From contig JAESTV010000049.1 in the NCBI GenBank assembly GCA_016763475.1, positions 1-39,302 on the forward strand: a stretch of 39,302 nucleotides of DNA. The letters run 5' to 3'. Origin of the DNA: Roseicyclus sp. (GTDB lineage: Bacteria; Pseudomonadota; Alphaproteobacteria; Rhodobacterales; Rhodobacteraceae). Shown in pieces: positions 18,978 to 27,555 of the stretch; position 1 is the first letter of the stretch; each line of letters begins with the position of its first letter. Position numbers and translations under genes: made by a program. The notes under the pieces were generated by a model, which saw only the letters and a program-made list of their open reading frames with translations, did not search any database and was not told the origin of the DNA.

Positions 18978-19978
18978 CCGCCGAGACCCAAGAAAAACCA
19001 AAGTCCTACCTGGCCCAACTGATAGATACGGGTGCGCATCAACGGCTTCTGGCGTTCGCAAGTTTGATTATCCTGTTGGTCGGATTTTCGATTGTGTCAC
19101 CCAATTTCATGCAGACATCAAACATGATCGCCATTCTGCAAGCGACGTCGGTCAACGGCGTTCTGGCCATTGCGGCCACCCTGGTGATCATCACCGGTGG
19201 GATCGATCTGTCGGTTGGCACGTTGATGACATTCACCTCTGTGACCGCCGGGGTGGTGCTGACCAAAGCTGGTATGCCCTTGCCGCTTGGGGTGATCTCC
19301 GCCGTTGCGATGGGCGCGTTCTGCGGCCTGTGTTCGGGCTTTTTCGTGGCAAAAATGAAGATCCCGCCGTTTATTGCGACCCTTGGCATGATGTTGATCC
19401 TGAAAGGCCTGTCACTTGTGGTTTCGGGCACCCGTCCGATCTATTTCAGCGACACGCCGGGGTTTGATCAGATATCGCGCGGGTCGCTGATCGGGGAGAT
19501 CATCCCGTCCGTGCCAATCCCCAACGGCGTGCTGATCCTGTTTATTGTGGCAATAGTTGCGTCCTACATTCTGGGCCGAACAGTGCTTGGTCGTTACTGT
19601 TTTGCGCTTGGTTCGAATGAAGAGGCGGTCCGCCTGTCCGGGGTCAACACCGACCGCTGGAAGATGGCGATCTATGCCCTGGCTGGTGCGATTTGCGGCA
19701 TTGCCGGTATCCTGATCGCGTCGCGCCTGAACTCGGCCCAACCGGCGTTGGGTCTGGGGTATGAGCTTGAGGCGATTGCGGCCGTGGTTATCGGCGGCAC
19801 GTCCCTGTCAGGCGGGCGCGGCACCATTCTTGGCACCCTGATTGGCGCGCTGATCATGGCGGTTCTGACCAATGGCCTGCGGGTCCTGTCCGTGGCGCAG
19901 GAATGGCAAACGGTTGTCACCGGCGCGATCATTATTCTGGCGGTCTATGCCGACATGGCGCGGCGCCGAAAAACCTAG
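18974..19978 (+). CDS. sugar ABC transporter permease (RbsC-like)
   Basis: Multiple TM segments; [41 protein letters not shown]; 4-nt ATGA overlap with the ATPase gene. Confidence 0.95.
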   Translation: MTAETQEKPKSYLAQLIDTGAHQRLLAFASLIILLVGFSIVSPNFMQTSNMIAILQATSVNGVLAIAATLVIITGGIDLSVGTLMTFTSVTAGVVLTKAGMPLPLGVISAVAMGAFCGLCSGFFVAKMKIPPFIATLGMMLILKGLSLVVSGTRPIYFSDTPGFDQISRGSLIGEIIPSVPIPNGVLILFIVAIVASYILGRTVLGRYCFALGSNEEAVRLSGVNTDRWKMAIYALAGAICGIAGILIASRLNSAQPALGLGYELEAIAAVVIGGTSLSGGRGTILGTLIGALIMAVLTNGLRVLSVAQEWQTVVTGAIIILAVYADMARRRKT

Positions 19979-19999
19979 AAAACACCAAACCAATGTCCC

Positions 20000-20026
20000 G
20001 GAAAGGGCGGGTATCTCGCCCTTTCC
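20000..20026 (+). other. intercistronic hairpin between permease and binding-protein genes
   Basis: GGAAAGGGCG-ggtatct-CGCCCTTTCC, perfect 10-bp stem. Confidence 0.8.
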
Positions 20027-20060
20027 CAAATCACTAAGCAACACCAAATGGAGGAATAAA

Positions 20061-21008
20061 ATGTTGTTACGTCGTACCTTGATGGGTGTCATCAGTGCCG
20101 CTGCACTTGTGGCCACCAGCCCCGCAGCTTTCGCGCAGGATGAGATTTATATCCCGCTGATTTCCAAAGGCTTCCAGCACCAGTTCTGGCAGGCGGTTCA
20201 AGCCGGTGCTGAACAGGCCGCAGAAGAATTCGGCGTTCGGATTACCTTTGAGGGCCCGGATAACGAGACCATGGTTGATCGCCAGATCGACATGCTTGCC
20301 GCGGCACTTGCCAACAATCCGGCAGCCATCGGGTTTGCTGCCCTCGACAGCCGGGCCGCAATCCCGCTTTTGCGCCAGGCACATGAGGCCGGCATTCCGA
20401 TCATCGCCTTCGACAGCGGCGTCGACAGCGACATTCCGGTCACCACAGCAACCACCGACAACCGCGCAGCGGCATCGTTGGCGGCTGACATGATGGCAGA
20501 GGCGATTGGCGGCACTGGACAGGTGGCTGTTGTTGCTCACGACCAGACCAGCCGGACCGGGATCGACCGCCGTGATGGCTTCCTTGACCGGATTGCCGAG
20601 GCTTATCCGGATATCGAAGTTGTTACTGTGCAATACGGTGCGGGTGATCAGCTGCAATCAACGGAAGTTGCCAACGCAATCCTCATCGCCAATCCGGATT
20701 TGGCGGGCATCTTCGGCACCAACGAAGGCTCTGCCATCGGCGTGGTGAATGCGGTGCGCGAACGTGCTGCCACAGGTGTGGTGATCATCGGGTTTGACTC
20801 CGGTCTGGCTCAGACCACAGCGGTTCGCGAAGGCATCATGACAGGTGCCATCACCCAAAACCCCGTTGGCATTGGCTATGAGACGGTCCGCGCCGCGGTT
20901 GCCGCGCTGAACGGTGAAGAACTGCCCGAGATCATCGACACCGGCTTCTTCTACTACACCGCTGAAAACATCGACGATCCAGAGATCGCCGCAGTTCTCT
21001 ACGAATAA
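20061..21008 (+). CDS. sugar ABC transporter substrate-binding protein (periplasmic-binding type 1)
   Basis: Signal peptide MLLRRTLMGVISAAALVATSPAAFAQ; GFQHQFWQAVQAGAEQAAEEFGV; GGAGG RBS; the ORF-track start (19872) lies inside the permease gene. Confidence 0.93.
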   Translation: MLLRRTLMGVISAAALVATSPAAFAQDEIYIPLISKGFQHQFWQAVQAGAEQAAEEFGVRITFEGPDNETMVDRQIDMLAAALANNPAAIGFAALDSRAAIPLLRQAHEAGIPIIAFDSGVDSDIPVTTATTDNRAAASLAADMMAEAIGGTGQVAVVAHDQTSRTGIDRRDGFLDRIAEAYPDIEVVTVQYGAGDQLQSTEVANAILIANPDLAGIFGTNEGSAIGVVNAVRERAATGVVIIGFDSGLAQTTAVREGIMTGAITQNPVGIGYETVRAAVAALNGEELPEIIDTGFFYYTAENIDDPEIAAVLYE

Positions 21009-21021
21009 TCAATTTCCAACG

Positions 21022-21057
21022 GGCGGCCCGTCTGTCAAAGGTGGGCCGCCTTCTTTC
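21022..21057 (+). terminator. rho-independent-like terminator/attenuator after the binding-protein gene
   Basis: GGCGGCCC-N13-GGGCCGCC followed by TTCTTTC. Confidence 0.75.
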
Positions 21058-21076
21058 TCGACGAAACGGACTCCCC

Positions 21077-21928
21077 ATGAAACTTCTGCGTTACGGGCCG
21101 GTGGGCCATGAAAAACCGGGTCTTTTGGATGACAACGGCCAGGTGCGGGCCTTGTCGGACCACGTTCCTGACATTTCTGGTGCAGCATTGTCGGCTGATG
21201 TGATCACCCGCCTGAAGGCGCTGGATCCCACCACACTGCCGCTGGTTGACGGAACCCCGCAAGGTGACCTGCGCCTTGGCCCCTGTGTCGGGGACATCGG
21301 CAAATTTATCTGTATCGGCCTCAACTACGCTGACCACGCCGAGGAAGCGGGCCTCGCCGTGCCGCCAGAGCCGGTTATTTTCAACAAATGGACCTCCGCC
21401 GTAGTTGGCCCTGATGATGACGTTCAGATCCCGCGCGGATCAGTGAAAACGGATTGGGAGGTCGAGCTTGGCGTCGTGATCGGGACCGGCGGCAGCTACA
21501 TTGAGGAAGCTGATGCGCTGAACCATGTTGCCGGGTTTTGCGTCGTGAATGACGTGTCGGAGCGTGAATTTCAGAACGAACGCGCGGGCACCTGGGACAA
21601 GGGCAAGGGATGTGACACGTTTGGTCCAACCGGCCCGTGGCTGGTGACGCCGGACGAGGTTGGCGATTATGACAACCTGCACATGTGGCTGGACGTGAAC
21701 GACCGGCGTTTCCAGGACGGCACAACTGCCACGATGGTCTATAAGGTCCCGTTCCTGGTCTCCTATTGCAGCAGGTTCATGAGCCTTCAGCCAGGTGATG
21801 TGATCTCGACAGGCACCCCGCCAGGTGTCGGGATGGGGCAAACTCCGCCGAAATACCTTAAGGGGGGTGATGTCATGCGCCTTGGCATTGCTGGCTTGGG
21901 TGAACAAAAACAGACGGTCCGGGCGTAA
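21077..21928 (+). CDS. fumarylacetoacetate hydrolase family, probable 2,4-diketo-3-deoxy-L-fuconate hydrolase
   Basis: KFICIGLNYADHAEEAG; FNKWTSAVVGPDDDV; DWEVELGVVIG; ISTGTPPGVGMG. Confidence 0.9.
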   Translation: MKLLRYGPVGHEKPGLLDDNGQVRALSDHVPDISGAALSADVITRLKALDPTTLPLVDGTPQGDLRLGPCVGDIGKFICIGLNYADHAEEAGLAVPPEPVIFNKWTSAVVGPDDDVQIPRGSVKTDWEVELGVVIGTGGSYIEEADALNHVAGFCVVNDVSEREFQNERAGTWDKGKGCDTFGPTGPWLVTPDEVGDYDNLHMWLDVNDRRFQDGTTATMVYKVPFLVSYCSRFMSLQPGDVISTGTPPGVGMGQTPPKYLKGGDVMRLGIAGLGEQKQTVRA

Positions 21929-22287
21929 GCGAGGCGCGCCACGGAAGCGCCAATCTGTGCCGCATATTGCGGGTTGGCGTCACACCTGAACCGAAAACAG
22001 GCGCGCCCCTCCCGGACGGCTGGGGAATGGGAACTCCAAGGCTCCGGAAGGGCCGCCAATTGTGCCCGCAATCAAGGCAGGCGTTGGTTCCAGATGGGCG
22101 GGGGCGGGAATGCGCGCAGTACAATCATGGGCGCTTCTGCGATCCAAACATTGCCCGAGCAGACCAAAGTTGGCCGCTGAAAATTCGGACTGGTTTGTGA
22201 TGTCGTGAAACGTTGGGGCTATTCCGCTCGTCTTCTTTATGCTGATTGTAGCGCTGATGATCACCGGGGTTCCGGCTATTTCCAGGT

Positions 22288-22325
22288 CTCTCCTCACACG
22301 CCTCTCCTCACACGTCTCTCCCACC
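22288..22325. repeat. 14-bp tandem repeat (about 2.6 copies), CT-rich, upstream of the hpsN-like gene
   Basis: ctctcctcacacgc / ctctcctcacacgt / ctctcccacc. Confidence 0.85.
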
Positions 22326-22354
22326 AGAGACCTACCGATAGGACCATCACCGCG

Positions 22355-23662
22355 ATGACCAGAGAGTACCTCAAGAAAGCGTCATTGACCGCATCGTCAG
22401 ACGCCACAGATGTTCATGAAACGGTGCAGGCTATATTGTCAGACATCGAGGCGGGTGGTGAGGACGTGGCGCGCAAATATGCTGCCAAATTCGATAAGTA
22501 TGAGGGCAATATCGTCCTGACTGCGGATGAGATCGAGGCCGCCGCCGCTCTGGTGCCGGACAGGCTGAAGGCTGATATTCAGTTCGCTCACGACAATGTT
22601 CGCCGTTTTGCCGAGGCGCAGATGGCGACCGTCTGCGATATCGAACTGGAAATTGTGCCCGGCCTGATTGCCGGTCAAAAGGCGATCCCGGTTGATGCGG
22701 CTGGCTGTTACGTTCCCGGTGGCCGTTATAGCCATATCGCCAGCGCAAACATGACCGTGACAACTGCGAAAGTGGCGGGCTGCAAACATATCACCGCCAC
22801 CTCGCCACCACGCCCCGGTATCGGCGTTCCCCCCGCCATCGTCTATGCGGCTCATATCTGCGGTGCGGACAAGATCATGGCCTTGGGTGGTGTGCAGGGT
22901 GTTGCTGCCATCACCTTTGGGCTGTTTGGTCTGCCGAAAGCCAATATTCTGGTTGGCCCGGGCAACCAATATGTGGCCGAAGCCAAGCGTATTCTCTTTG
23001 GGCGTGTGGGCATCGACATGATCGCAGGGCCAACCGATAGCCTTGTCTTGGCGGATGGCACTGCCGACCCCCATATCGTGGCGACGGACCTCGTGAGCCA
23101 GGCTGAACATGGCTACAATTCACCCGTGTGGCTGGTCACCGACAATTGTGCCCTGGCCCAGAACGTGATGGCGCGGGTTCCCGGATTGATTGATGATCTG
23201 CCAGAGATGAACCGCCAAAACGCATTTGCGGCGTGGCGTGATTATGCCGAAGTGATTGTCTGCGCCAACCGTGAGGATATGGCCGCGTGTTCCGATGAAT
23301 ACGCGCCTGAGCATCTGACGGTACAGGCCAAGGACCTCGACTGGTGGAAAAACCGGCTCAGCTGCTATGGCTCGCTGTTTTTGGGTGAAGAAACCACAGT
23401 GGCCTTTGGCGACAAGGCCAGCGGCACCAACCATGTCCTGCCAACCTCTGGGGCGGCGTCCTATACCGGCGGGCTTTCGATCCACAAATACATGAAGATT
23501 GTGACATGGCAGCAAGCCACTCGCGAAGGCTCAAAAGGTGTGGCGCAGGCGACTGCGCGGATCTCTCGTCTGGAAGGAATGGAGGGGCATGCCCGCGCCG
23601 CTGATGTGCGACTGGCCAAATATTTTCCGAATGAGACATTCGATCTTAGTGCCGATGGCTGA
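22355..23662 (+). CDS. hpsN: histidinol dehydrogenase family, probable sulfopropanediol 3-dehydrogenase (HpsN-like)
   Basis: VPGGRYSHIASANMTVTTAKVAGC; VGPGNQYVAEAKRILFGRVGIDMIAGPTDSLVLADG; YTGGLSIHKYMKIVTWQ; next to comDE-like genes rather than his genes. Confidence 0.82.
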   Translation: MTREYLKKASLTASSDATDVHETVQAILSDIEAGGEDVARKYAAKFDKYEGNIVLTADEIEAAAALVPDRLKADIQFAHDNVRRFAEAQMATVCDIELEIVPGLIAGQKAIPVDAAGCYVPGGRYSHIASANMTVTTAKVAGCKHITATSPPRPGIGVPPAIVYAAHICGADKIMALGGVQGVAAITFGLFGLPKANILVGPGNQYVAEAKRILFGRVGIDMIAGPTDSLVLADGTADPHIVATDLVSQAEHGYNSPVWLVTDNCALAQNVMARVPGLIDDLPEMNRQNAFAAWRDYAEVIVCANREDMAACSDEYAPEHLTVQAKDLDWWKNRLSCYGSLFLGEETTVAFGDKASGTNHVLPTSGAASYTGGLSIHKYMKIVTWQQATREGSKGVAQATARISRLEGMEGHARAADVRLAKYFPNETFDLSADG

Positions 23663-23819
23663 CATCAGATAGATGTCTGATCTGACAGGCCATGTGCCGT
23701 GCCTATTCTTCGCGCCACCGCCGAAGCCGACGCCGCCGCCGACGCCGATGAACGCGACGCCCGATACAAGACCCATCGCCGCACCCCCGAGGGCGCACAG
23801 CACAGGAGCTTTTCAAGCC

Positions 23820-24326
23820 GTGAGTATATCAAAGAAGATCGTGGATGATTTTGTTGCCAACGACGTGTCCTTTATCACCACCGTGCCGTGTAAACAGCTG
23901 GCTGGCGTGATTGAGGAGGTCGAAGCCCGCCCTGAGATTTTCCACATCCCGTCCAACAAGGAAGATGAAGGTATGGGCCTGTGCGCCGGTGCATTTATGG
24001 GGGGGAAGCGCCCGGCGATTATCATGCAGAACACCGCGATTGGCGTGACGATCAACACGCTCGCCACGCTGATCCAGTATTACCACATGCCTTTGCCGAT
24101 GCTGATCTCGTTTCGGGGTGAGCTGCGCGAACCCGTTGCCTGTCAGGTTGAGATGGCTGTGCATACCAAGGCGCTTCTGGCCCAGTTGAACATCCCGACG
24201 TTTCACTTTCACAAGGAAAGTGACGCGGATGAGCTGGACGCGATCCTGAAATATACTTTCATGTGCAACAAACCTGTGGCCATCCTGACAGATGCGTCGT
24301 TCTGGGGAGGCTATGGCGACCAATGA
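23820..24326 (+). CDS. comD: sulfopyruvate decarboxylase, alpha subunit (ComD-like)
   Basis: FVTTVPCK-like FITTVPCKQLAGVIEEV..PSNKEDEGMGLCAGAFMGGKRPAIIMQN; GTG start preceded by AGGAG; the ORF-track start at 23673 is over-extended. Confidence 0.83.
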   Translation: MSISKKIVDDFVANDVSFITTVPCKQLAGVIEEVEARPEIFHIPSNKEDEGMGLCAGAFMGGKRPAIIMQNTAIGVTINTLATLIQYYHMPLPMLISFRGELREPVACQVEMAVHTKALLAQLNIPTFHFHKESDADELDAILKYTFMCNKPVAILTDASFWGGYGDQ

Positions 24327-24877
24327 TCCGTTCCGAAATCCTGCGAGAGATCGCCCCGATCCTGCGAGACCAATTGGTCATATGTAATATTGGCTTGCCG
24401 AGCCAGGAGCTGCACATGATCGACGACCAACCAACCAACTTTTACATGTTGGGTACGATGGGCCTGTCGTCGTCCATTGGCCTTGGCCTGGCGTTGGCGC
24501 AGCCCAAAACCGTGATCTCGATTGACGGCGACGGTTCAGTGCTGACCAACCTTGGCACCCTGCCGACAATCGCCAACAACGTGGCAGATAACTTCATTCT
24601 GCTGATCATCGACAACGGGTCTTATGGCTCCACTGGCGACCAGCCGACCTATGCGGGTAAGAAGACCAAACTGGAAGCGGTTGCCGCGGCCTGCGGGTGC
24701 GAGAATGTGGTGACCTGTCAGGGCGTGGATACCGGTGAGGCTCTGCAGGCGGCGATCAACAGCAAACAGATGACTGTGATCGTGTGCAAATGCGACAGCG
24801 GCAACATCAAGCTGCCGGTCATCACCAAGGACCCGGTTGTGATCCGGGACCGGTTCATGACCGCAGTTGCGAGCTAA
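24323..24877 (+). CDS. comE: sulfopyruvate decarboxylase, beta subunit (ComE-like, TPP-binding)
   Basis: TPP motif SIDGDGSVLTNLGTLPTIANN..NFILLIIDNGSYGSTG; ATGA overlap with comD. Confidence 0.87.
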   Translation: MIRSEILREIAPILRDQLVICNIGLPSQELHMIDDQPTNFYMLGTMGLSSSIGLGLALAQPKTVISIDGDGSVLTNLGTLPTIANNVADNFILLIIDNGSYGSTGDQPTYAGKKTKLEAVAAACGCENVVTCQGVDTGEALQAAINSKQMTVIVCKCDSGNIKLPVITKDPVVIRDRFMTAVAS

Positions 24878-25027
24878 GAGTTGTGAGCCCTAAAACGCAA
24901 AACGCTGTAGTACGAATTTCACCATTCTGGGCTGGATCAGTTGGCAGGCACAATCGTCAAAGGAACTTTTTCAAAGTAAGTCAGCTAACGTGACAGCACC
25001 ATATTTCATGAAAGGATTTTGCCGTCA

Positions 25028-25966
25028 TCATGCCGGATTGCGAAGCCACCCGTTCAAGGTTTGGGCAGAAATATCATTCCTTAACAGATCCAAAAAGCTC
25101 TGAGTCCGAGCTACACGCAATGTTTTTTGATTTACGAGTGCCACGATATCGGCATTGGGTAGACGATAGCTCGCCATCACTTCGACCAAAGCGCCAGATT
25201 TCAGGTCACTGGCCACGTCCCATTCGGAACGCTCGATAATCCCCATACCTGATTTGGCCCAATTTTTCACAACCTCACCATCGTTGCACGTAAATGATGG
25301 GACGACCCGATATGTTGTTTTCTTTTCTGCCCCGGCCCCGTCGGAACTCAGGAAAGCCCAGAGCGTTACGTCGTCTTCGTTTTCTCGAATAACCCCGCAA
25401 GTATGGCGTGTAAGATCCTTGGGGCGATTTGGAGGGTCATGAGATTCGAGATACTTTGGCGCCGCACACAGCACCCTTCGGTTGGGTGCAAGGCGTTGTT
25501 GGATCATCGCGGAATCCGGAAGTTTACCAATATTGACGATCACATCCCACGTTTCATTTCGTGCATCCAAAAACGGCGCATCCGAAAGTTTCAGGTTTAT
25601 CGACACTTGTGGATGTTGCGTTTTGAACTTTTCCAAGACGGTCGAAACATATGTGCGCCCAAAACCAAACGGCGCTATGACGCGCAAAGTGCCAAACACA
25701 GATGTGCGCTGGTCCATAAATGTGGCGTTAAGGGCATCTATGTCGGCCAAGATTCCCGTTGCGCGCGATAGCAGAAGTTCGCCTTCTGACGTCAAACATA
25801 TCGCCCCTCGCACGCGATCTATCAGTTTCACCCCCAACTTTTCCTCCAACAGCTTGAGCCGTTGTGACACAGCCGGAGCGGTCACATTTAATGTCCGCGC
25901 GGCTTGGGCAAGCGAAGATGCACGCGAAACTTCCACAAAGAAGGAGATATCTTGAGAACCGATCAT
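25028..25966 (-). CDS. LysR family transcriptional regulator
   Basis: MIGSQDISFFVEVSRASSLAQAARTLNVTAPAVSQRLKLLEEKLGVKLIDRVRGAICLTSEG. Confidence 0.92.
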   Translation of the reverse strand: MIGSQDISFFVEVSRASSLAQAARTLNVTAPAVSQRLKLLEEKLGVKLIDRVRGAICLTSEGELLLSRATGILADIDALNATFMDQRTSVFGTLRVIAPFGFGRTYVSTVLEKFKTQHPQVSINLKLSDAPFLDARNETWDVIVNIGKLPDSAMIQQRLAPNRRVLCAAPKYLESHDPPNRPKDLTRHTCGVIRENEDDVTLWAFLSSDGAGAEKKTTYRVVPSFTCNDGEVVKNWAKSGMGIIERSEWDVASDLKSGALVEVMASYRLPNADIVALVNQKTLRVARTQSFLDLLRNDISAQTLNGWLRNPA

Positions 25967-26062
25967 TAAGTCTAAACTTAAAGATAGCCTTAGAATGTGT
26001 AAATATCGGCTAGGCATGGAATCGTGCATAATCAGTTCGATGTATACGAGAGGCTAAAATCC

Positions 26063-27214
26063 GTGGCTCAAGAAAAAATTGACTTTACCTCCTTGGAGAC
26101 CCCGTGCCTGTTACTGGACACGGCACGTCTTGAGGCAAATGTTGCCCGGCTGCGCGCCCGCGCGAAGGCCTTGGGTGTTCAACTCCGCCCCCATCTGAAA
26201 ACCGGAAAGTCGGTAGACGTCGCCCGGCTGGTTCTGGATCGTGGTACCGGACCAGCAACCGTTTCCACGCTGAGCGAAGCAGAGCTGTTTGCCAAGGCTG
26301 GTGTCAGGGACATCCTCTATGCCGTTGGGATCGCGCCACAGAAACTAAATCGTGTTCTGGCAATCCGGGAAAGTGGCTGTGACCTTTCGATCCTGCTTGA
26401 TTCCGTCGGTCAGGCGGACGCCGTCGCAACAAAATGCACTGAGACAGGGCAAGAAATCCCTGTATTGATTGAAATCGACAGCGATGGGCACAGAGGGGGT
26501 GTTTCACCTCAAGACCCGGCCACGCTCCTGCAAATTGCAGAGATATTGGAACGGGGTGGAGCTGAGCTGCGGGGTGTTCTGACCCATGCGGGTGAGAGTT
26601 ACGGAGTGGTCGGCCGGGAGGCCCATGCGGAATTTGCAGAACTTGAACGCCTGGCGACCACGACCGCCGCTGCAACCCTGCGGCGGGCCGGGTTTGCATG
26701 TCCGGTTGTAAGCGTTGGCTCGACACCGACGGCTCATGGCGCGCAGAATCTGGATGGTGTCACCGAACTGCGTGCGGGCGTGTATACGTTTTTTGATCTG
26801 GTGATGGCTGGCATAGGTGTTTGCAGTGTCGAAGATATTGCGCTTTCGGTTCTGACAACGGTGATTGGTCATCAAAAGGAAAAGGGCTGGATCCTGGTTG
26901 ATGCAGGCTGGATGGCTTTATCGCGTGATCGTGGGACTGCCTCACAAGCCGTTGATCAGGGCTATGGGCTGGTGTGCGACGTTGATGGCCGCGTCATCCC
27001 GGAATTGATCCTTGGAGCCGCCAATCAGGAGCACGGCACAATCTCGGTCCGGGTTGGTAGCGATGCGCAGCTTCCCGACCTGCCTGTTGGGGCCCAGTTA
27101 CGCATATTGCCGAACCACGCTTGCGCCACTGCCGCACAGCATAAAGGATATCATATCGTATCATCAGATTCTGCCACTAACGGTGCATATTGGCCGCGGA
27201 TCTCAGGTTGGTAA
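26063..27214 (+). CDS. D-threonine aldolase / D-serine dehydratase-like PLP protein (alanine racemase N-terminal fold)
   Basis: LETPCLLLDTARLEANVARLRARAKALGVQLRPHLKTGKS; C-terminal LPNHACATAAQHKGYHIV; likely GTG start at 26063, ORF open from 26024. Confidence 0.87.
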   Translation: MAQEKIDFTSLETPCLLLDTARLEANVARLRARAKALGVQLRPHLKTGKSVDVARLVLDRGTGPATVSTLSEAELFAKAGVRDILYAVGIAPQKLNRVLAIRESGCDLSILLDSVGQADAVATKCTETGQEIPVLIEIDSDGHRGGVSPQDPATLLQIAEILERGGAELRGVLTHAGESYGVVGREAHAEFAELERLATTTAAATLRRAGFACPVVSVGSTPTAHGAQNLDGVTELRAGVYTFFDLVMAGIGVCSVEDIALSVLTTVIGHQKEKGWILVDAGWMALSRDRGTASQAVDQGYGLVCDVDGRVIPELILGAANQEHGTISVRVGSDAQLPDLPVGAQLRILPNHACATAAQHKGYHIVSSDSATNGAYWPRISGW

Positions 27215-27435
27215 TCTGGTGATGAACTCAAGGCTTCACGGGCTTTGCTAGAGGGAGGGCCCGGCTCCGGCCCAAAAGGGTTCCCAACGTTGGGGTATTT
27301 CACTGGATGTAACCGGATCGTTTGGGACCACGGGGCGTCGCAACGCCCAAACCCGCGGTATCTATTCGGGTGATTCAGGGCACCCCTCGAACCAAACCGG
27401 CCTCAAGTAGCCGGAGGCGGTAGGTCAACTGAAAG

Positions 27436-27511
27436 TGGTGCCGCTGAAGGGACTCGAACCCCCGACCCCATCATTACGAATGATGTGCTCTACCATCTGA
27501 GCTACAGCGGC
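27436..27511 (-). tRNA. tRNA-Thr(CGT)
   Basis: Minus strand GCCGCTGTAGCTCAGATGGTAGAGCACATCATTCGTAATGATGGGGTCGGGGGTTCGAGTCCCTTCAGCGGCACCA; cloverleaf, anticodon CGT, encoded CCA. Confidence 0.96.
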
Positions 27512-27555
27512 TTTCCGGCGGCGCTCATAGCAAGGCGCTGCGGGATTGGGTAGAC

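Noticed and set aside
21929-22354. Possible extra gene or N-terminal extension upstream of the hpsN-like gene
   Set aside because: The extension MKRWGYSARLLYADCSADDH... includes the 14-bp repeat and does not resemble HpsN; MTREYLKK at 22355 is the sensible start.
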